The notes under the pieces are model-generated. The model was not told the DNA's origin, ran no database searches, and saw only the letters and a program-made list of their open reading frames with translations. Below are positions 54,994 through 63,587 of a DNA stretch of 64,000 bases, piece by piece. Each line of letters starts with the position of its first letter. Position 1 is the stretch's first letter. Location of the stretch: positions 1 through 64,000 of the forward strand of contig JACUTU010000006.1 of the NCBI GenBank assembly GCA_014859685.1. Reading direction: 5' to 3'. This DNA comes from Sulfurospirillum sp. Its GTDB lineage: Bacteria; Campylobacterota; Campylobacteria; Campylobacterales; Sulfurospirillaceae. A program made the position numbers and the translations under genes.

Positions 54994-57194
54994 TGATGGT
55001 ATCCCAAGAGTTAAATTCTGTATTTGCAGATGCAATCAATTTTGCAAAAGAAAATCGACACGAATATATAACAATAGAACATATTTTTTTCGCACTATTG
55101 CACAATCAAAGCATTCATGAGCTTCTTGAGGATTTAGGTTGTGATGTGAAATTTATGAAAGGAGCTTTACGGGATTATTTTCTCAAAAATATAGACCAAC
55201 TGAGCGACGGTATAAATTATGAGCCTTTTGAAACAGTATCACTTACAAGAGCCATAGAAAATATGATGCTACATGTAAAGAGTGCTGGAAAAGAGGAAGC
55301 AACGCTTTTTGATATGCTTGTGGCATTGTATGATGAATCACATTCTTTTAGCATCCGACTACTTAAAGAACAAAATGTCCAAAAGCTTGATTTGCTAGAG
55401 GCTATCTCTCAAGATGTTCATCTTTCAAATCCACAAGATGTGAACGCTGATAAAAAAAATGCCTTGCAACTTTACACGATAGATCTTGTGCAGATGGCAA
55501 AAAAACAAAAAATAGATCCGCTTGTTGGGAGATTTGATGAGGTGCAAAGACTCATGCAGATACTTTGCCGCAGAAAGAAAAACAATCCTATCTTGGTGGG
55601 TGAAGCTGGTGTTGGAAAAACAGCTATCGTAGAAGGACTTGCCTTAAAAATCGCAGCAGAGCAAACTCCAGAAATTCTCAAAAATGCAAAACTTTATGCA
55701 CTTGATATTGGTTCACTTATCTCAGGTGCAAAATATAGAGGCGATTTTGAAAAAAGACTTAAAGAAATATTAAACGAGTTAAAAAAACAAAAAAATGCCA
55801 TACTTTTTATCGATGAAATTCACAATATAGTAGGTGCAGGTGCGACAAGCGGTGGGTCGATGGATCTTTCAAACTTACTTAAGCCATCGCTTGCTTCAGG
55901 CGAGCTTAAATGTATAGGTGCCACAACTTATAGTGAATTTCGCAATTTTTTTGATAAAGATAAAGCTCTCTCCCGTCGTTTTTCAAAGCTTGATATAAGT
56001 GAGCCTAGCGTGGATGATGCTTATAAAATTCTTTTAGGATTGAAATCGCACTATGAAGAGCATCATCAAGTTATTTATCCTGTAAAAGTGCTGAAAAGTT
56101 CTGTTGAACTTGCAAAAAAATATATCAACGATAAATTTTTACCAGATAGTGCGATAGACCTCATCGATGAAGTGGGCGCATCTTTTCACTTGCAAAAGCG
56201 AAAGCGAAAAACGGTCAGCATTCACGATATAGAAAATATCCTAGCATCTATCGCAAATATACCAAACAGAACTGTAAGCAGCGATGAATCTACAATGATG
56301 CGAGGACTTGAAGAGAGACTGAAAGCAAAAGTTTTTGGACAAGATGAAGCGATAGATAAACTTGTAAAAGCCATCAAGCGATCTCGTGCTGGCTTGAGTA
56401 ATCCAACAAGTCCCGTGGGTTCATTTCTCTTTTTGGGACCAACAGGCGTCGGAAAAACTGAAGTTGCAAAACAATTAGCAAATGAACTTGGTGTGCATTT
56501 TGAGCGGTATGATATGAGTGAATATATGGAAAAACATACCGTTTCTCGTCTTATCGGGGCGCCTCCTGGATATGTTGGTTATGAAGAGGGCGGACAACTC
56601 ACTGAAGCGATTCGCAAACATCCATACTCATTGTTACTTTTAGATGAGATAGAAAAAGCTCATCCTGATCTGCTCAATATTCTTTTGCAGGTATTTGATA
56701 ATGCAACGCTTACTGATAACAACGGTTTGAAAACAGATTTTAGAAATGTCATCATTATCATGACTTCCAATCTTGGCACAAAAGAAGCACCGCAAGTTGG
56801 TTTTACAAAAGATGAGGGATATCAGAGTGAAGCGGCACTTAAAAACTTCTTTGCACCAGAATTTAGAAACCGCCTTGATGCGATGGTCAATTTTAAACCA
56901 CTCGATACCACGGTGATGATTAGTGTTGTAGAAAAACTTTTAAGCGAACTTGAAATGCAGCTTAAAGAGAAAAATGTCCAAATAGTTGCAAGTAAAAAAG
57001 CAAAAGAGTACTTGGCAAGCAAGGGCTACTCAAAAGAGTTGGGCGCACGCGTTATGCGACGCGTTATAGATGAAGAGATCAAAACACCACTGAGTGATGA
57101 GATCTTGTTTGGTGCCTTACAAAATGGTGGCGTTTGTAAAATTGATCTCAAAAAAAATGCGTTAAGTTTTGCATACGACAGTAAAAATTCCTAA
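54993..57194 (+). CDS. clpA: ATP-dependent Clp protease ATP-binding subunit ClpA
   Basis: A 733-residue Hsp100 unfoldase. The N-domain (1-145) binds ClpS; AAA1 has GEAGVGKTAIVEGLA and FIDEIHNIVGAG; AAA2 has GPTGVGKTEVAKQLA and LLLDEIEKAH. No ClpB-type middle domain is present, which identifies ClpA. The ClpP-binding loop seems to be VGF (in APQVGFTKDEG) where E. coli has IGL. ATG at 54993 is followed by a second ATG. Confidence 0.95.
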   Translation: MMVSQELNSVFADAINFAKENRHEYITIEHIFFALLHNQSIHELLEDLGCDVKFMKGALRDYFLKNIDQLSDGINYEPFETVSLTRAIENMMLHVKSAGKEEATLFDMLVALYDESHSFSIRLLKEQNVQKLDLLEAISQDVHLSNPQDVNADKKNALQLYTIDLVQMAKKQKIDPLVGRFDEVQRLMQILCRRKKNNPILVGEAGVGKTAIVEGLALKIAAEQTPEILKNAKLYALDIGSLISGAKYRGDFEKRLKEILNELKKQKNAILFIDEIHNIVGAGATSGGSMDLSNLLKPSLASGELKCIGATTYSEFRNFFDKDKALSRRFSKLDISEPSVDDAYKILLGLKSHYEEHHQVIYPVKVLKSSVELAKKYINDKFLPDSAIDLIDEVGASFHLQKRKRKTVSIHDIENILASIANIPNRTVSSDESTMMRGLEERLKAKVFGQDEAIDKLVKAIKRSRAGLSNPTSPVGSFLFLGPTGVGKTEVAKQLANELGVHFERYDMSEYMEKHTVSRLIGAPPGYVGYEEGGQLTEAIRKHPYSLLLLDEIEKAHPDLLNILLQVFDNATLTDNNGLKTDFRNVIIIMTSNLGTKEAPQVGFTKDEGYQSEAALKNFFAPEFRNRLDAMVNFKPLDTTVMISVVEKLLSELEMQLKEKNVQIVASKKAKEYLASKGYSKELGARVMRRVIDEEIKTPLSDEILFGALQNGGVCKIDLKKNALSFAYDSKNS

Positions 57195-57834
57195 ACTTTT
57201 AGAAGATACATATATCTTCCCAGATCCGCTAAGAGCCGATAAAAATGGGCTTTTAGCTTGGGGTGGAGATCTGCATCCACAAAGACTTTTGGAAGCCTAT
57301 GCACAGGGAATATTTCCGTGGTTTTCCAAAAATGATCCGCTGTTGTGGTGGTCGCCAGATCCTAGAGCTATCCTTTATCCGTATGAGCTGAAGATCTCAA
57401 AATCATTTCGACAAAGTATTGGTAAGTATGAAGTGCGATTTAATGTAGATTTTGCACAAATTATGGCTACATGTAAGGATATGCGGGCTGATACATGGAT
57501 TGATTGGCGAATGCAAGAGGCGTACTTGAAGTTGCACGAGATGGGATATGCGAAAAGTGTTGGCACTTATCTTGATGGCGTGCTGGTCGGTGGATTGTAT
57601 GGTGTGATGATGGGCGCTGTTTTTTGTGGTGAATCGATGTTTAGTAAAGAAAGAGATGCTTCAAAAGTCGCGCTTGCAAAATTGTGTGAAATGATGGTAC
57701 AAGCAGGTGGCGATTTTATAGATTGTCAAATGCCTACGGATCATCTACTTTCTTTGGGCGCTATCAAGATTTACCGCAAAGATTTTATAAAAAAACTCTC
57801 TATAAGTAGAGATAAAAAGGTCGTTTTTCTATGA
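57169..57834 (+). CDS. aat: leucyl/phenylalanyl-tRNA--protein transferase Aat
   Basis: Adds Leu or Phe from tRNA to N-terminal Lys/Arg, creating N-degrons for ClpS-ClpA. The 221-residue protein has LLAWGGDLHPQRLLEAYAQGIFPWF (as two motifs), LLWWSPDPRAILYP, GVYGV-type VGGLYGVMMGAVFCGESMFS and DCQMPTDHLLSLGA. The start is a TTG overlapping clpA by 26 bp. With clpS and clpA it forms a complete N-degron operon. Confidence 0.94.
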   Translation: MHTTVKIPKLLEDTYIFPDPLRADKNGLLAWGGDLHPQRLLEAYAQGIFPWFSKNDPLLWWSPDPRAILYPYELKISKSFRQSIGKYEVRFNVDFAQIMATCKDMRADTWIDWRMQEAYLKLHEMGYAKSVGTYLDGVLVGGLYGVMMGAVFCGESMFSKERDASKVALAKLCEMMVQAGGDFIDCQMPTDHLLSLGAIKIYRKDFIKKLSISRDKKVVFL

Positions 57835-58739
57835 TAGCACAGATTATGCCTGTATTTTTGTTTGTAGCACTTGGCTACGGGTTTAAGGTTTTTAAAAAAG
57901 ATATTTCAGAATCCCTGATTGATTTTGTGATCTATTTTTCTTTACCGGCACTTGCACTTGTGCAGATTCGAAAGATCGATTTTAACGATGCTATAATTGA
58001 TGTCATTGTGATTTCGTATTTGGCAATGATTGTGGCTGCCGTCGTTTCCTATGCTATAGGCAAAATGTTAAGACTCAATCGCAATATTCTTGCTTCCTTT
58101 ATGGTGGTTTCTATCTTTGGAAATACCGGTTTTGTGGGCTTTTCCTATACAGAATCACTATATAGTGCAAAAGAACTTGTGTACGCACTTGTGTATGATC
58201 AAATAGGTAGCTTTATTGCCTTGCTCACGATTGGGATGGTATTTATCGCTTGGGGCAGTGGCAGAGAAGAGAAATTGAGTTTATGGGGTAAAATCAAAAT
58301 TTTACTCACCCCACCGTTGCAAGCAATTATCTTTGCGATTTTATTACGGGATGTGACATTTCCAGCTTATGTAGATGGCATACTTGTCAAACTTGAAGCG
58401 ACACTTATACCGCTTGTGACGATGATTGTGGGTATGAAACTTGATATAAAAGCATTTAAAAGCTATTTTAAAGAGAGTGTTATTGCATTGGGAATCAAGA
58501 TGGTTGTAGTGCCTTTGTTACTACTCTTCGTACTCTATCCTTTTTATGATTTTAATCTAACTTATATGAAAGTGACATTTATAGAAGTAGCAATGCCACC
58601 GATGACGATGGCAACGGTGTTAGCTATCCGTGGCGGACTCAATAAAGATTTAGTTATCAATACGCTTGGACTTGGCATACTTGCCTCTTTTATCACGATT
58701 CCTTTGTGGAATTATTTAATCACTAATGTTACGCACTAA
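57831..58739 (+). CDS. AEC-family transporter (auxin efflux carrier/malonate-type permease)
   Basis: A 302-residue protein with about ten membrane helices and the AEC pattern: VALGYGFKVF after helix 1, FVIYFSLPALAL, VVSIFGNTGFVGF in the middle crossover and EVAMPPMTMATVLAI in the second. Substrate unknown. It overlaps aat by 4 bp. Its last codons (NVTH and the TAA stop) lie inside repeat copy 5, so the repeat has replaced or completed the original 3' end. Confidence 0.87.
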   Translation: MIAQIMPVFLFVALGYGFKVFKKDISESLIDFVIYFSLPALALVQIRKIDFNDAIIDVIVISYLAMIVAAVVSYAIGKMLRLNRNILASFMVVSIFGNTGFVGFSYTESLYSAKELVYALVYDQIGSFIALLTIGMVFIAWGSGREEKLSLWGKIKILLTPPLQAIIFAILLRDVTFPAYVDGILVKLEATLIPLVTMIVGMKLDIKAFKSYFKESVIALGIKMVVVPLLLLFVLYPFYDFNLTYMKVTFIEVAMPPMTMATVLAIRGGLNKDLVINTLGLGILASFITIPLWNYLITNVTH

Positions 58740-58830
58740 AACGAACTCATCCGTTAAAGCCACGAAAAGGGTACTTTTCTAGAAAATGAGAGATATTTAC
58801 GAGCTTTTTTACAAAAGTGCGTAAGGTCAG
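58727..58830 (-). repeat. MITE-like dispersed repeat, copy 5 (inverted)
   Basis: TGTTACGCACTAAAACGAACTCATCCG to GTGCGTAAGGTCAG, about 104 bp, with the CGAAAAGGGTACTTTTC hairpin. It supplies the last codons and stop of the AEC gene and forms the upstream part of the metK leader. Confidence 0.85.
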
Positions 58831-58956
58831 TTAATCAATATTTAATAAAGGATGGTTATAATTTGACTTCTGAAAAAATGGTGGACTTTTAAGTCTCAGT
58901 TCAAACTTTTAACTTTTATTTTAAACTTTTTGATTATCTAACAGAAAGTTTTCTCA

Positions 58957-59043
58957 AATGGAAAACAAAAGGATGGAAAACGAGTTTGCAAAGAGATATT
59001 GCAAACGGGAAAACAAAGAAATGGAAAACAAAATATGGAAACA
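58957..59043 (+). repeat. degenerate ATGGAAAAC repeats and overlapping upstream ORF in the metK leader
   Basis: The word ATGGAAAAC occurs at 58958, 58973 and 59021; a degenerate copy (cgggaaaac) is at 59006, and the metK start itself reads ATGGAAACA at 59035. The first three are in one frame and open a 60-codon frame (58958-59140, MENK...MENE...MENK) that runs over the metK start in another frame. A TATAAT at 58857-58862 could be the promoter. The rest of 58831-58956 is AT-rich with no other structure I can name. Confidence 0.6.
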
Positions 59044-60240
59044 CATTCCCACTACCTTTTTACAAGTGAAGTTGTCAGCGCTGGTCATCCAGATAAATGT
59101 GCTGATATTATTGCAGATAGTATTGTTGATGCTCTTTTGATAGCAGATGCAAACTCTCGAGTTGCGAGCGAAGTTTTCGTTGCAGGTAAACATGTTATAG
59201 TTGGCGGTGAAGTAAAAACAACAAATCACCCTGATTATGAACAAATTGTAAAGCAAGCACTCATTAAGATAGGCTATGATGGCAAGTCGGCATTCAGCAA
59301 AGAGCAGTGTTTGCATCCAGATGATGTTAAAGTGCAGATACTTTTAAACCAACAATCAAACGATATCAACCAAGGTGTAGATCAAAAAGACGGTGAGATT
59401 GGTGCTGGTGATCAGGGTATTATGTTTGGTTTTGCCTCTAGCGAAACAGCTGATTTGATGCCAGCTGCTATATTTTATGCAAGAATGCTGTGTGACAAGG
59501 TTTATAACTACGCACTGAAACATGGGCATAAACTCGGTGTTGATATAAAAACGCAAGTGACTATTGATTATGGCAATAAAGAGAATTTTGAAAATTGTAA
59601 ACCACAAAAAATTCACACTATAGTTATCTCAGCTCCTTCAGTCGAAACAATGCCAATAGAAGAAGTAAGAACGCTCATCAAAGGCTTGATCGATGATACT
59701 GGCTTGCCAGTTGAACTTTATGACCCACAAGATACGATCATCCACATCAATCCAACGGATCGTTATGTCAATCATAGCTCACTGCATGATAGCGGCTTAA
59801 CAGGACGCAAACTTATAGTAGATAGTTTTGGTGGATATGCACCGATAGGCGGTGGTGCGCAAAGTTCAAAAGATTATACAAAGGTCGATAGAAGTGGGCT
59901 TTATGCAGCCAGATGGATCGCTAAAAATATAGTAGCAGCCAGACTTGCAAAAAAATGCTCCGTACAGCTTTCTTATGCTATCGGAGTTGCAAAGCCAGTT
60001 TCTATAAGTGTTGATACTTTTGGCACATATACAAGTGCCAATGACGATGTTCTCTCTGCTTTTGTGATGAACAACTTTGCCCTCACACCTCGTTGGATAA
60101 TAAATAAATTTTCACTTGATAAGCCATCAGCTGATACCTTTTTGTACGCTGATGTAGCCGCACGCGGTCAAGTAGGTCAAAGTGATTATCCGTGGGAAAA
60201 ACTAGACGCTATAGAACTTTTCAAAACACTCCAAAACTAG
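59035..60240 (+). CDS. metK: S-adenosylmethionine synthetase MetK
   Basis: Makes AdoMet from methionine and ATP. The 401-residue product begins METHSHYLFTSEVVSAGHPDK with the ATP-site His, and has GAGDQGIMFGFA and the GGGAQSSKDYTKVDRSGLYAAR region (as GGGAQSS and KVDRSG). An in-frame TTG upstream at 58999 is rejected because the conserved protein starts at METHSH. There is no strong ribosome site before 59035; GGAAAAC copies precede it. Confidence 0.96.
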   Translation: METHSHYLFTSEVVSAGHPDKCADIIADSIVDALLIADANSRVASEVFVAGKHVIVGGEVKTTNHPDYEQIVKQALIKIGYDGKSAFSKEQCLHPDDVKVQILLNQQSNDINQGVDQKDGEIGAGDQGIMFGFASSETADLMPAAIFYARMLCDKVYNYALKHGHKLGVDIKTQVTIDYGNKENFENCKPQKIHTIVISAPSVETMPIEEVRTLIKGLIDDTGLPVELYDPQDTIIHINPTDRYVNHSSLHDSGLTGRKLIVDSFGGYAPIGGGAQSSKDYTKVDRSGLYAARWIAKNIVAARLAKKCSVQLSYAIGVAKPVSISVDTFGTYTSANDDVLSAFVMNNFALTPRWIINKFSLDKPSADTFLYADVAARGQVGQSDYPWEKLDAIELFKTLQN

Positions 60241-60272
60241 CTTACATGTAAGAGATGAAGATAGCATCGAAG

Positions 60273-60461
60273 CTATCCCTTTATATCAAGGGTTGCTCCG
60301 ATGCCTTGGTCTTTGAGTCCTGAGACGCTTTGCGTTTGTGTTGTACTTTGCGTTTGAAGAGAATTAAGGAGTTTGCCTATGATCTCTTCTTGAACTTTTG
60401 TAGCTTGCTTAAGCGCGTACATTTCAGGTCTCATCTGAGTTGTTGCATTGAGTGCATCCAC
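60273..60461 (-). CDS. small YjfB-like putative motility protein
   Basis: A 62-residue peptide. The core ALKQATKVQEEIIGKLLNSL resembles the YjfB_motility family (PF14070), small helical proteins of unknown action often near flagellar genes. The tail is Thr/Gln-rich and ends GATLDIKG. An AAGGAGTTC site precedes the ATG. No motility gene is adjacent here, so the label is weak. Confidence 0.55.
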   Translation of the reverse strand: MDALNATTQMRPEMYALKQATKVQEEIIGKLLNSLQTQSTTQTQSVSGLKDQGIGATLDIKG

Positions 60462-60504
60462 AATGAACTCCTTGTATCAATTGCAAAACTATATCATCTT
60501 TTTT

Positions 60505-61656
60505 TCAAAAAATATATTTGAGCGAGAGTGTTGCTGAAGTTTCACTGTGATCAACTTTGAATGCGCCTGTGACACCTTGTGTGTTGAGCGTATTTTTAAC
60601 TCCATAGACTATACCTAAGCCAAGTTCAAAATCTTTTGCAATCCGTGTTCCTGCACCAAAAGTATAGTGATCTTCTTGAGTAGCTGGAAAGAAAATATAA
60701 TTGAAAGTATTCATAATGGCTTTTATGTTTGAATTTGCACCATAATTGTTCGTAATTGGATTTTTAGCGTGATTATAACCCACAGCAAACCAAGTTCCCT
60801 CTTTTTCATATTTCGCACCTATTGCATACACATTTTGATCAACCCAGCCGAAATCTTTATATCCATCACTACTGCCCCATTTAATTTTTTTATAATCAGC
60901 TGAGATATTGAAATACTCTTTATCATAAGAAAAGCCTATGCCATATTCTTGCGGTTGCTCTAGATCATCACTTATTGCATTTGGTATAGTAGGCACAAAT
61001 GGTGCAGAAGCTACACTAAGAGTGTCTTTATAGTGCATTGCAATGGCTGATTGGTAAGTAAGCCCAATTCGTAGTTGTGGCGATACATCATACGCTGCGC
61101 CGAGTTTGTAGCCAAAGCCATAATCATCACTTTTGCCATTGCCAACAGGTGTGCCTGTGTTGCTATAAGAGATATTGAGTGAACCGTACTGGATAATTGG
61201 AGCGAAACCAAAAGAAAAGTTGTCTTTTTGGTAAGCAATGTTGGGCGTTACCTTCATAAGGATGAGGTTAGTTCGTGCTTCCATTAAAGAAGGATTGCCA
61301 CTATTCCTAAAATCAACACCCATGCCAGCTGAGCCGTACACACCAATACCATAAGAAAAATCTCCATCTTTGCCTTGTGAAAATGTAACATGCGGTATGA
61401 AGTTTTTATCAGCATCGCTTGTCGTACCACCTGTTTTTATGGTTGGAGCAAAATACATTACGCCAACATCAAGTTGTGAATTTTTGCCATATGAGAGGAG
61501 TGCTGGATTTGAGAGTGTATTTTCAGCTCCAAAATAAGTAGCGATACCAACGCCACCCATAGCGCGTGATTTGGAACCATTGCCTATGAGATTGTCACCA
61601 TTTGTTGCGTACAACGCAAGTGCGCTCATCCCTAAAGTAAGTACAATTTTCTTCAT
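60505..61656 (-). CDS. FadL/TodX-family outer-membrane transport protein (OMPP1)
   Basis: A 383-residue beta-barrel protein. Signal peptide 1-16; the mature N-terminus GDNLIGNGSKSRAMGGVGIATYFGAENTLSNPALLS is the FadL hatch motif (N-terminal plug with NPA). The C-terminus ends TLSLKYIF, a BAM-type terminal strand with final Phe. It imports hydrophobic compounds such as fatty acids or hydrocarbons. The ATG at 61656 after AAAGGGG is preferred to an upstream in-frame one; it is one base after the DUF4395 stop, so the two form an operon. Confidence 0.9.
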   Translation of the reverse strand: MKKIVLTLGMSALALYATNGDNLIGNGSKSRAMGGVGIATYFGAENTLSNPALLSYGKNSQLDVGVMYFAPTIKTGGTTSDADKNFIPHVTFSQGKDGDFSYGIGVYGSAGMGVDFRNSGNPSLMEARTNLILMKVTPNIAYQKDNFSFGFAPIIQYGSLNISYSNTGTPVGNGKSDDYGFGYKLGAAYDVSPQLRIGLTYQSAIAMHYKDTLSVASAPFVPTIPNAISDDLEQPQEYGIGFSYDKEYFNISADYKKIKWGSSDGYKDFGWVDQNVYAIGAKYEKEGTWFAVGYNHAKNPITNNYGANSNIKAIMNTFNYIFFPATQEDHYTFGAGTRIAKDFELGLGIVYGVKNTLNTQGVTGAFKVDHSETSATLSLKYIF

Positions 61657-61657
61657 T

Positions 61658-62098
61658 TTAACCCCTTTGTATATGTAATTTTTTAAAAATATAGTAAATC
61701 TTGCATCCAACACAATAGTTGAAAAGCACCTCTAAGCTACTACATGTAAGCAAAATAAAAGCAGTTACATGTAAGGCTACATGTAGATCAAATAGCCAAC
61801 AAAATATCATTAAGCCGATAAATACAAGTCCAAAATAAGCCGCCAATTTTTTTGCTGCACCATCAGTCATTTTCGTTTTGAGTCCAAATATCTTTTTAAC
61901 AAATCTTGAAGTTAAAAATACTAAAGAATAGTTGAGATATCCAGAAAGTCTTATGATAAAATCTAAAAATAAAAAATACAACAACCCTACTTGTGATGTT
62001 GCCAAAAAAAGCAATACAAGAGATGTTATCCAAAAGGCATTGATTCTTGCAATAGTGCCATCAACAAGCTTCAGTGAAATAGGGCAAGATTGAGACAA
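61658..62098 (-). CDS. DUF4395 integral membrane protein
   Basis: A 146-residue protein with an N-terminal CP motif (SCPISLKLVDGTIARINAF), four membrane helices and the C-terminal FNYCVGCKIYYIF, the paired-Cys signature of DUF4395. Related domains are found with thioredoxin and rhodanese genes, hinting at sulfur or redox chemistry, but the role is unknown. Three TACATGTA sites lie within 45 bp (61741, 61766, 61778), encoding TCS, LHV and LHV. Confidence 0.8.
   Translation of the reverse strand: MSQSCPISLKLVDGTIARINAFWITSLVLLFLATSQVGLLYFLFLDFIIRLSGYLNYSLVFLTSRFVKKIFGLKTKMTDGAAKKLAAYFGLVFIGLMIFCWLFDLHVALHVTAFILLTCSSLEVLFNYCVGCKIYYIFKKLHIQRG
61741..61785. repeat. cluster of three TACATGTA palindromes
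   Basis: Copies at 61741, 61766 and 61778, the densest cluster in the window, inside the DUF4395 coding sequence. Confidence 0.9.
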
Positions 62099-62252
62099 TT
62101 TTTATCCTTTTTATTAATTTTTAGAATTGTAGTGTTTTAAAATATAAATGTCAAGTAATTCTATAAAAATACTAAAGTATTAAAAATTGTGTCATTTATA
62201 AAGTATTTTAAGCAGAACGATAGAATGATGTCATAAAAACAAGGAGCATACA

Positions 62253-63107
62253 ATGTTTGCAGAAAAAATAGATACATTAGTACACGGTTTGTTGGTAAGC
62301 GATGCGTATTGCCTCGGGGCGCATTGGGTTTATGATGAGAAACAATTGCGTGAAGCAAAGATAAATTGGGATGGACTCAATGCACCTCTAGCTATTTGGC
62401 ACAAAGGTAAAGTTGCTGGCGATTTTACCCATTATGGCGATCAATTGCTCTGGTTTTATCAATTTTTGAAAGATAAAACAAGTTTTGACGCCGATGCGTA
62501 TCAAGATTTTTGGTTTGAAAAGATGCAGCACTATACAGGCTATATTGATGGAGCCACAAGGGTTAGTTTGGAAAATATAAAAAATGCTAAAAATCCAAGC
62601 GGCGCATCTTCAACCGACCTCTCTATCACCGCTCGCATAGTCCCACTTTTACAGGTTTCAAATACACCGCAAGAATTTTATGAAAATGTTTACAAGTTTA
62701 TACGCATCACGCACAACAGTGAACTTGCTCTTGCCTGTGGTGATTTTTTCGCAAAACTTCTCGTGCTAGTTCTTGAAGGAAATGAGATTTATGCTTCTAT
62801 CCAAAAACTCTTACATGTAAGCTCGCCTGAAATCCAAAAAATGGTGCAAAATGGACTTGAAAGCAAAGAAGCAGATACTTTTATCACGATTCGCGAGTTT
62901 GGACCAGCATGTGATATAAAAGAGGGTTTAAGTGGTGTTATACATCTGTTGTGCAAATATGATAACTTGCAGACTATGTTGCAAGAAAATGCTAAAGCAG
63001 GCGGTGATTCGAGCGCACGAGGAATGAATGCTACGATGATTTTTTTGGCAAAATATTCACTTGATGCACTTCCAAAAAAATGGCAAGCACTCAATGCTGG
63101 CATCTAA
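62253..63107 (+). CDS. ADP-ribosylglycohydrolase/crystallin J1-family protein
   Basis: A 284-residue all-helical protein of the ADP-ribosyl-(dinitrogen reductase) hydrolase superfamily. The N-terminal GLLVSDAYCLGAHWVYD stands where active enzymes have GDALG, FTHYGDQ replaces the TDDT metal motif, and AGGDSSARGMNATMI is the C-terminal metal motif. The altered N-terminal motifs resemble J1-crystallin-like members, so hydrolase activity is uncertain. ATG follows AAGGAG. It is followed after 13 bp by the PNPOx-fold gene. Confidence 0.85.
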   Translation: MFAEKIDTLVHGLLVSDAYCLGAHWVYDEKQLREAKINWDGLNAPLAIWHKGKVAGDFTHYGDQLLWFYQFLKDKTSFDADAYQDFWFEKMQHYTGYIDGATRVSLENIKNAKNPSGASSTDLSITARIVPLLQVSNTPQEFYENVYKFIRITHNSELALACGDFFAKLLVLVLEGNEIYASIQKLLHVSSPEIQKMVQNGLESKEADTFITIREFGPACDIKEGLSGVIHLLCKYDNLQTMLQENAKAGGDSSARGMNATMIFLAKYSLDALPKKWQALNAGI

Positions 63108-63120
63108 AAAGGATAAAAAG

Positions 63121-63504
63121 ATGGATCTATATAATTTATTTGAAAACACTATGGGAACCGGAGTATTAGCAACTGCTAGCAAAAGTGGCGAAGTAAACTG
63201 TGCTATCTATGCACGCCCGCATGTAAAAGGTGATAGTGTACGATTTGTTACTCTTGAGCGAAAAAACTTAGAAAACTTACGGGAAAATCCGTATGCGTAT
63301 TATTTATTTCGCACCGATGGGGGAGGTTACAATGGGGTGCGGTTAGAACTTTTATTGCAAGAGATACGAGATGATTTGCAAGAAGTGATAAGCCTGAGGC
63401 GACGGCATACTGAGATGCAAGAAAAAGAGTTTGTATTAGAGTTTAAAATCCTCAAAACTCACCCACTTATCGGCACTACATGTAACGAAGATGCACTTTT
63501 ATAG
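63121..63504 (+). CDS. pyridoxamine 5'-phosphate oxidase-fold protein
   Basis: A 127-residue small flavin-binding split-barrel protein: LFENTMGTGVLATASKSGEVNCAIYARPHV, then FRTDGGGYNGVRLELLLQE. Such proteins bind FMN or F420/heme; the partner is unknown. An in-frame ATG 60 bp upstream lies within the previous gene; 63121 after AAAAGGAT gives the proper barrel start. The stop overlaps the end of a truncated gene on the other strand. Confidence 0.8.
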   Translation: MDLYNLFENTMGTGVLATASKSGEVNCAIYARPHVKGDSVRFVTLERKNLENLRENPYAYYLFRTDGGGYNGVRLELLLQEIRDDLQEVISLRRRHTEMQEKEFVLEFKILKTHPLIGTTCNEDALL

Positions 63505-63587
63505 CCATCTTCTTGTGCTTTGGCGATATGCTTCATATGCTTTTTCAAAAAGCTCACTAAGGACTTGTTCCTCTTTGGGGATGATAA
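63499..63587 (-). pseudogene. truncated C-terminus of an isoprenylcysteine carboxyl methyltransferase-like membrane protein
   Basis: Reading the minus strand up to TAA at 63499 gives IIPKEEQVLSELFEKAYEAY then RQSTRRWL, the recognisable end of ICMT/PEMT-type methyltransferases (EExxL...F...YxxY...RW). The frame runs straight into repeat copy 6, which replaces the rest; the 49-codon ORF and helicase beyond the repeat do not supply the missing part. The element therefore seems to mark a deletion or insertion that removed the 5' end. The frame stays open through the repeat to an ATG, so a short hybrid peptide is possible. Confidence 0.6.

Noticed and set aside
58831-59034. SAM riboswitch upstream of metK
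   Set aside because: The leader is AT-rich and shows none of the paired elements of a SAM riboswitch class; the visible structure is repeat copy 5 and the ATGGAAAAC words.
58999-59034. Upstream TTG start for metK
   Set aside because: It adds 12 residues made of the repeat words; the conserved MetK N-terminus begins at 59035.
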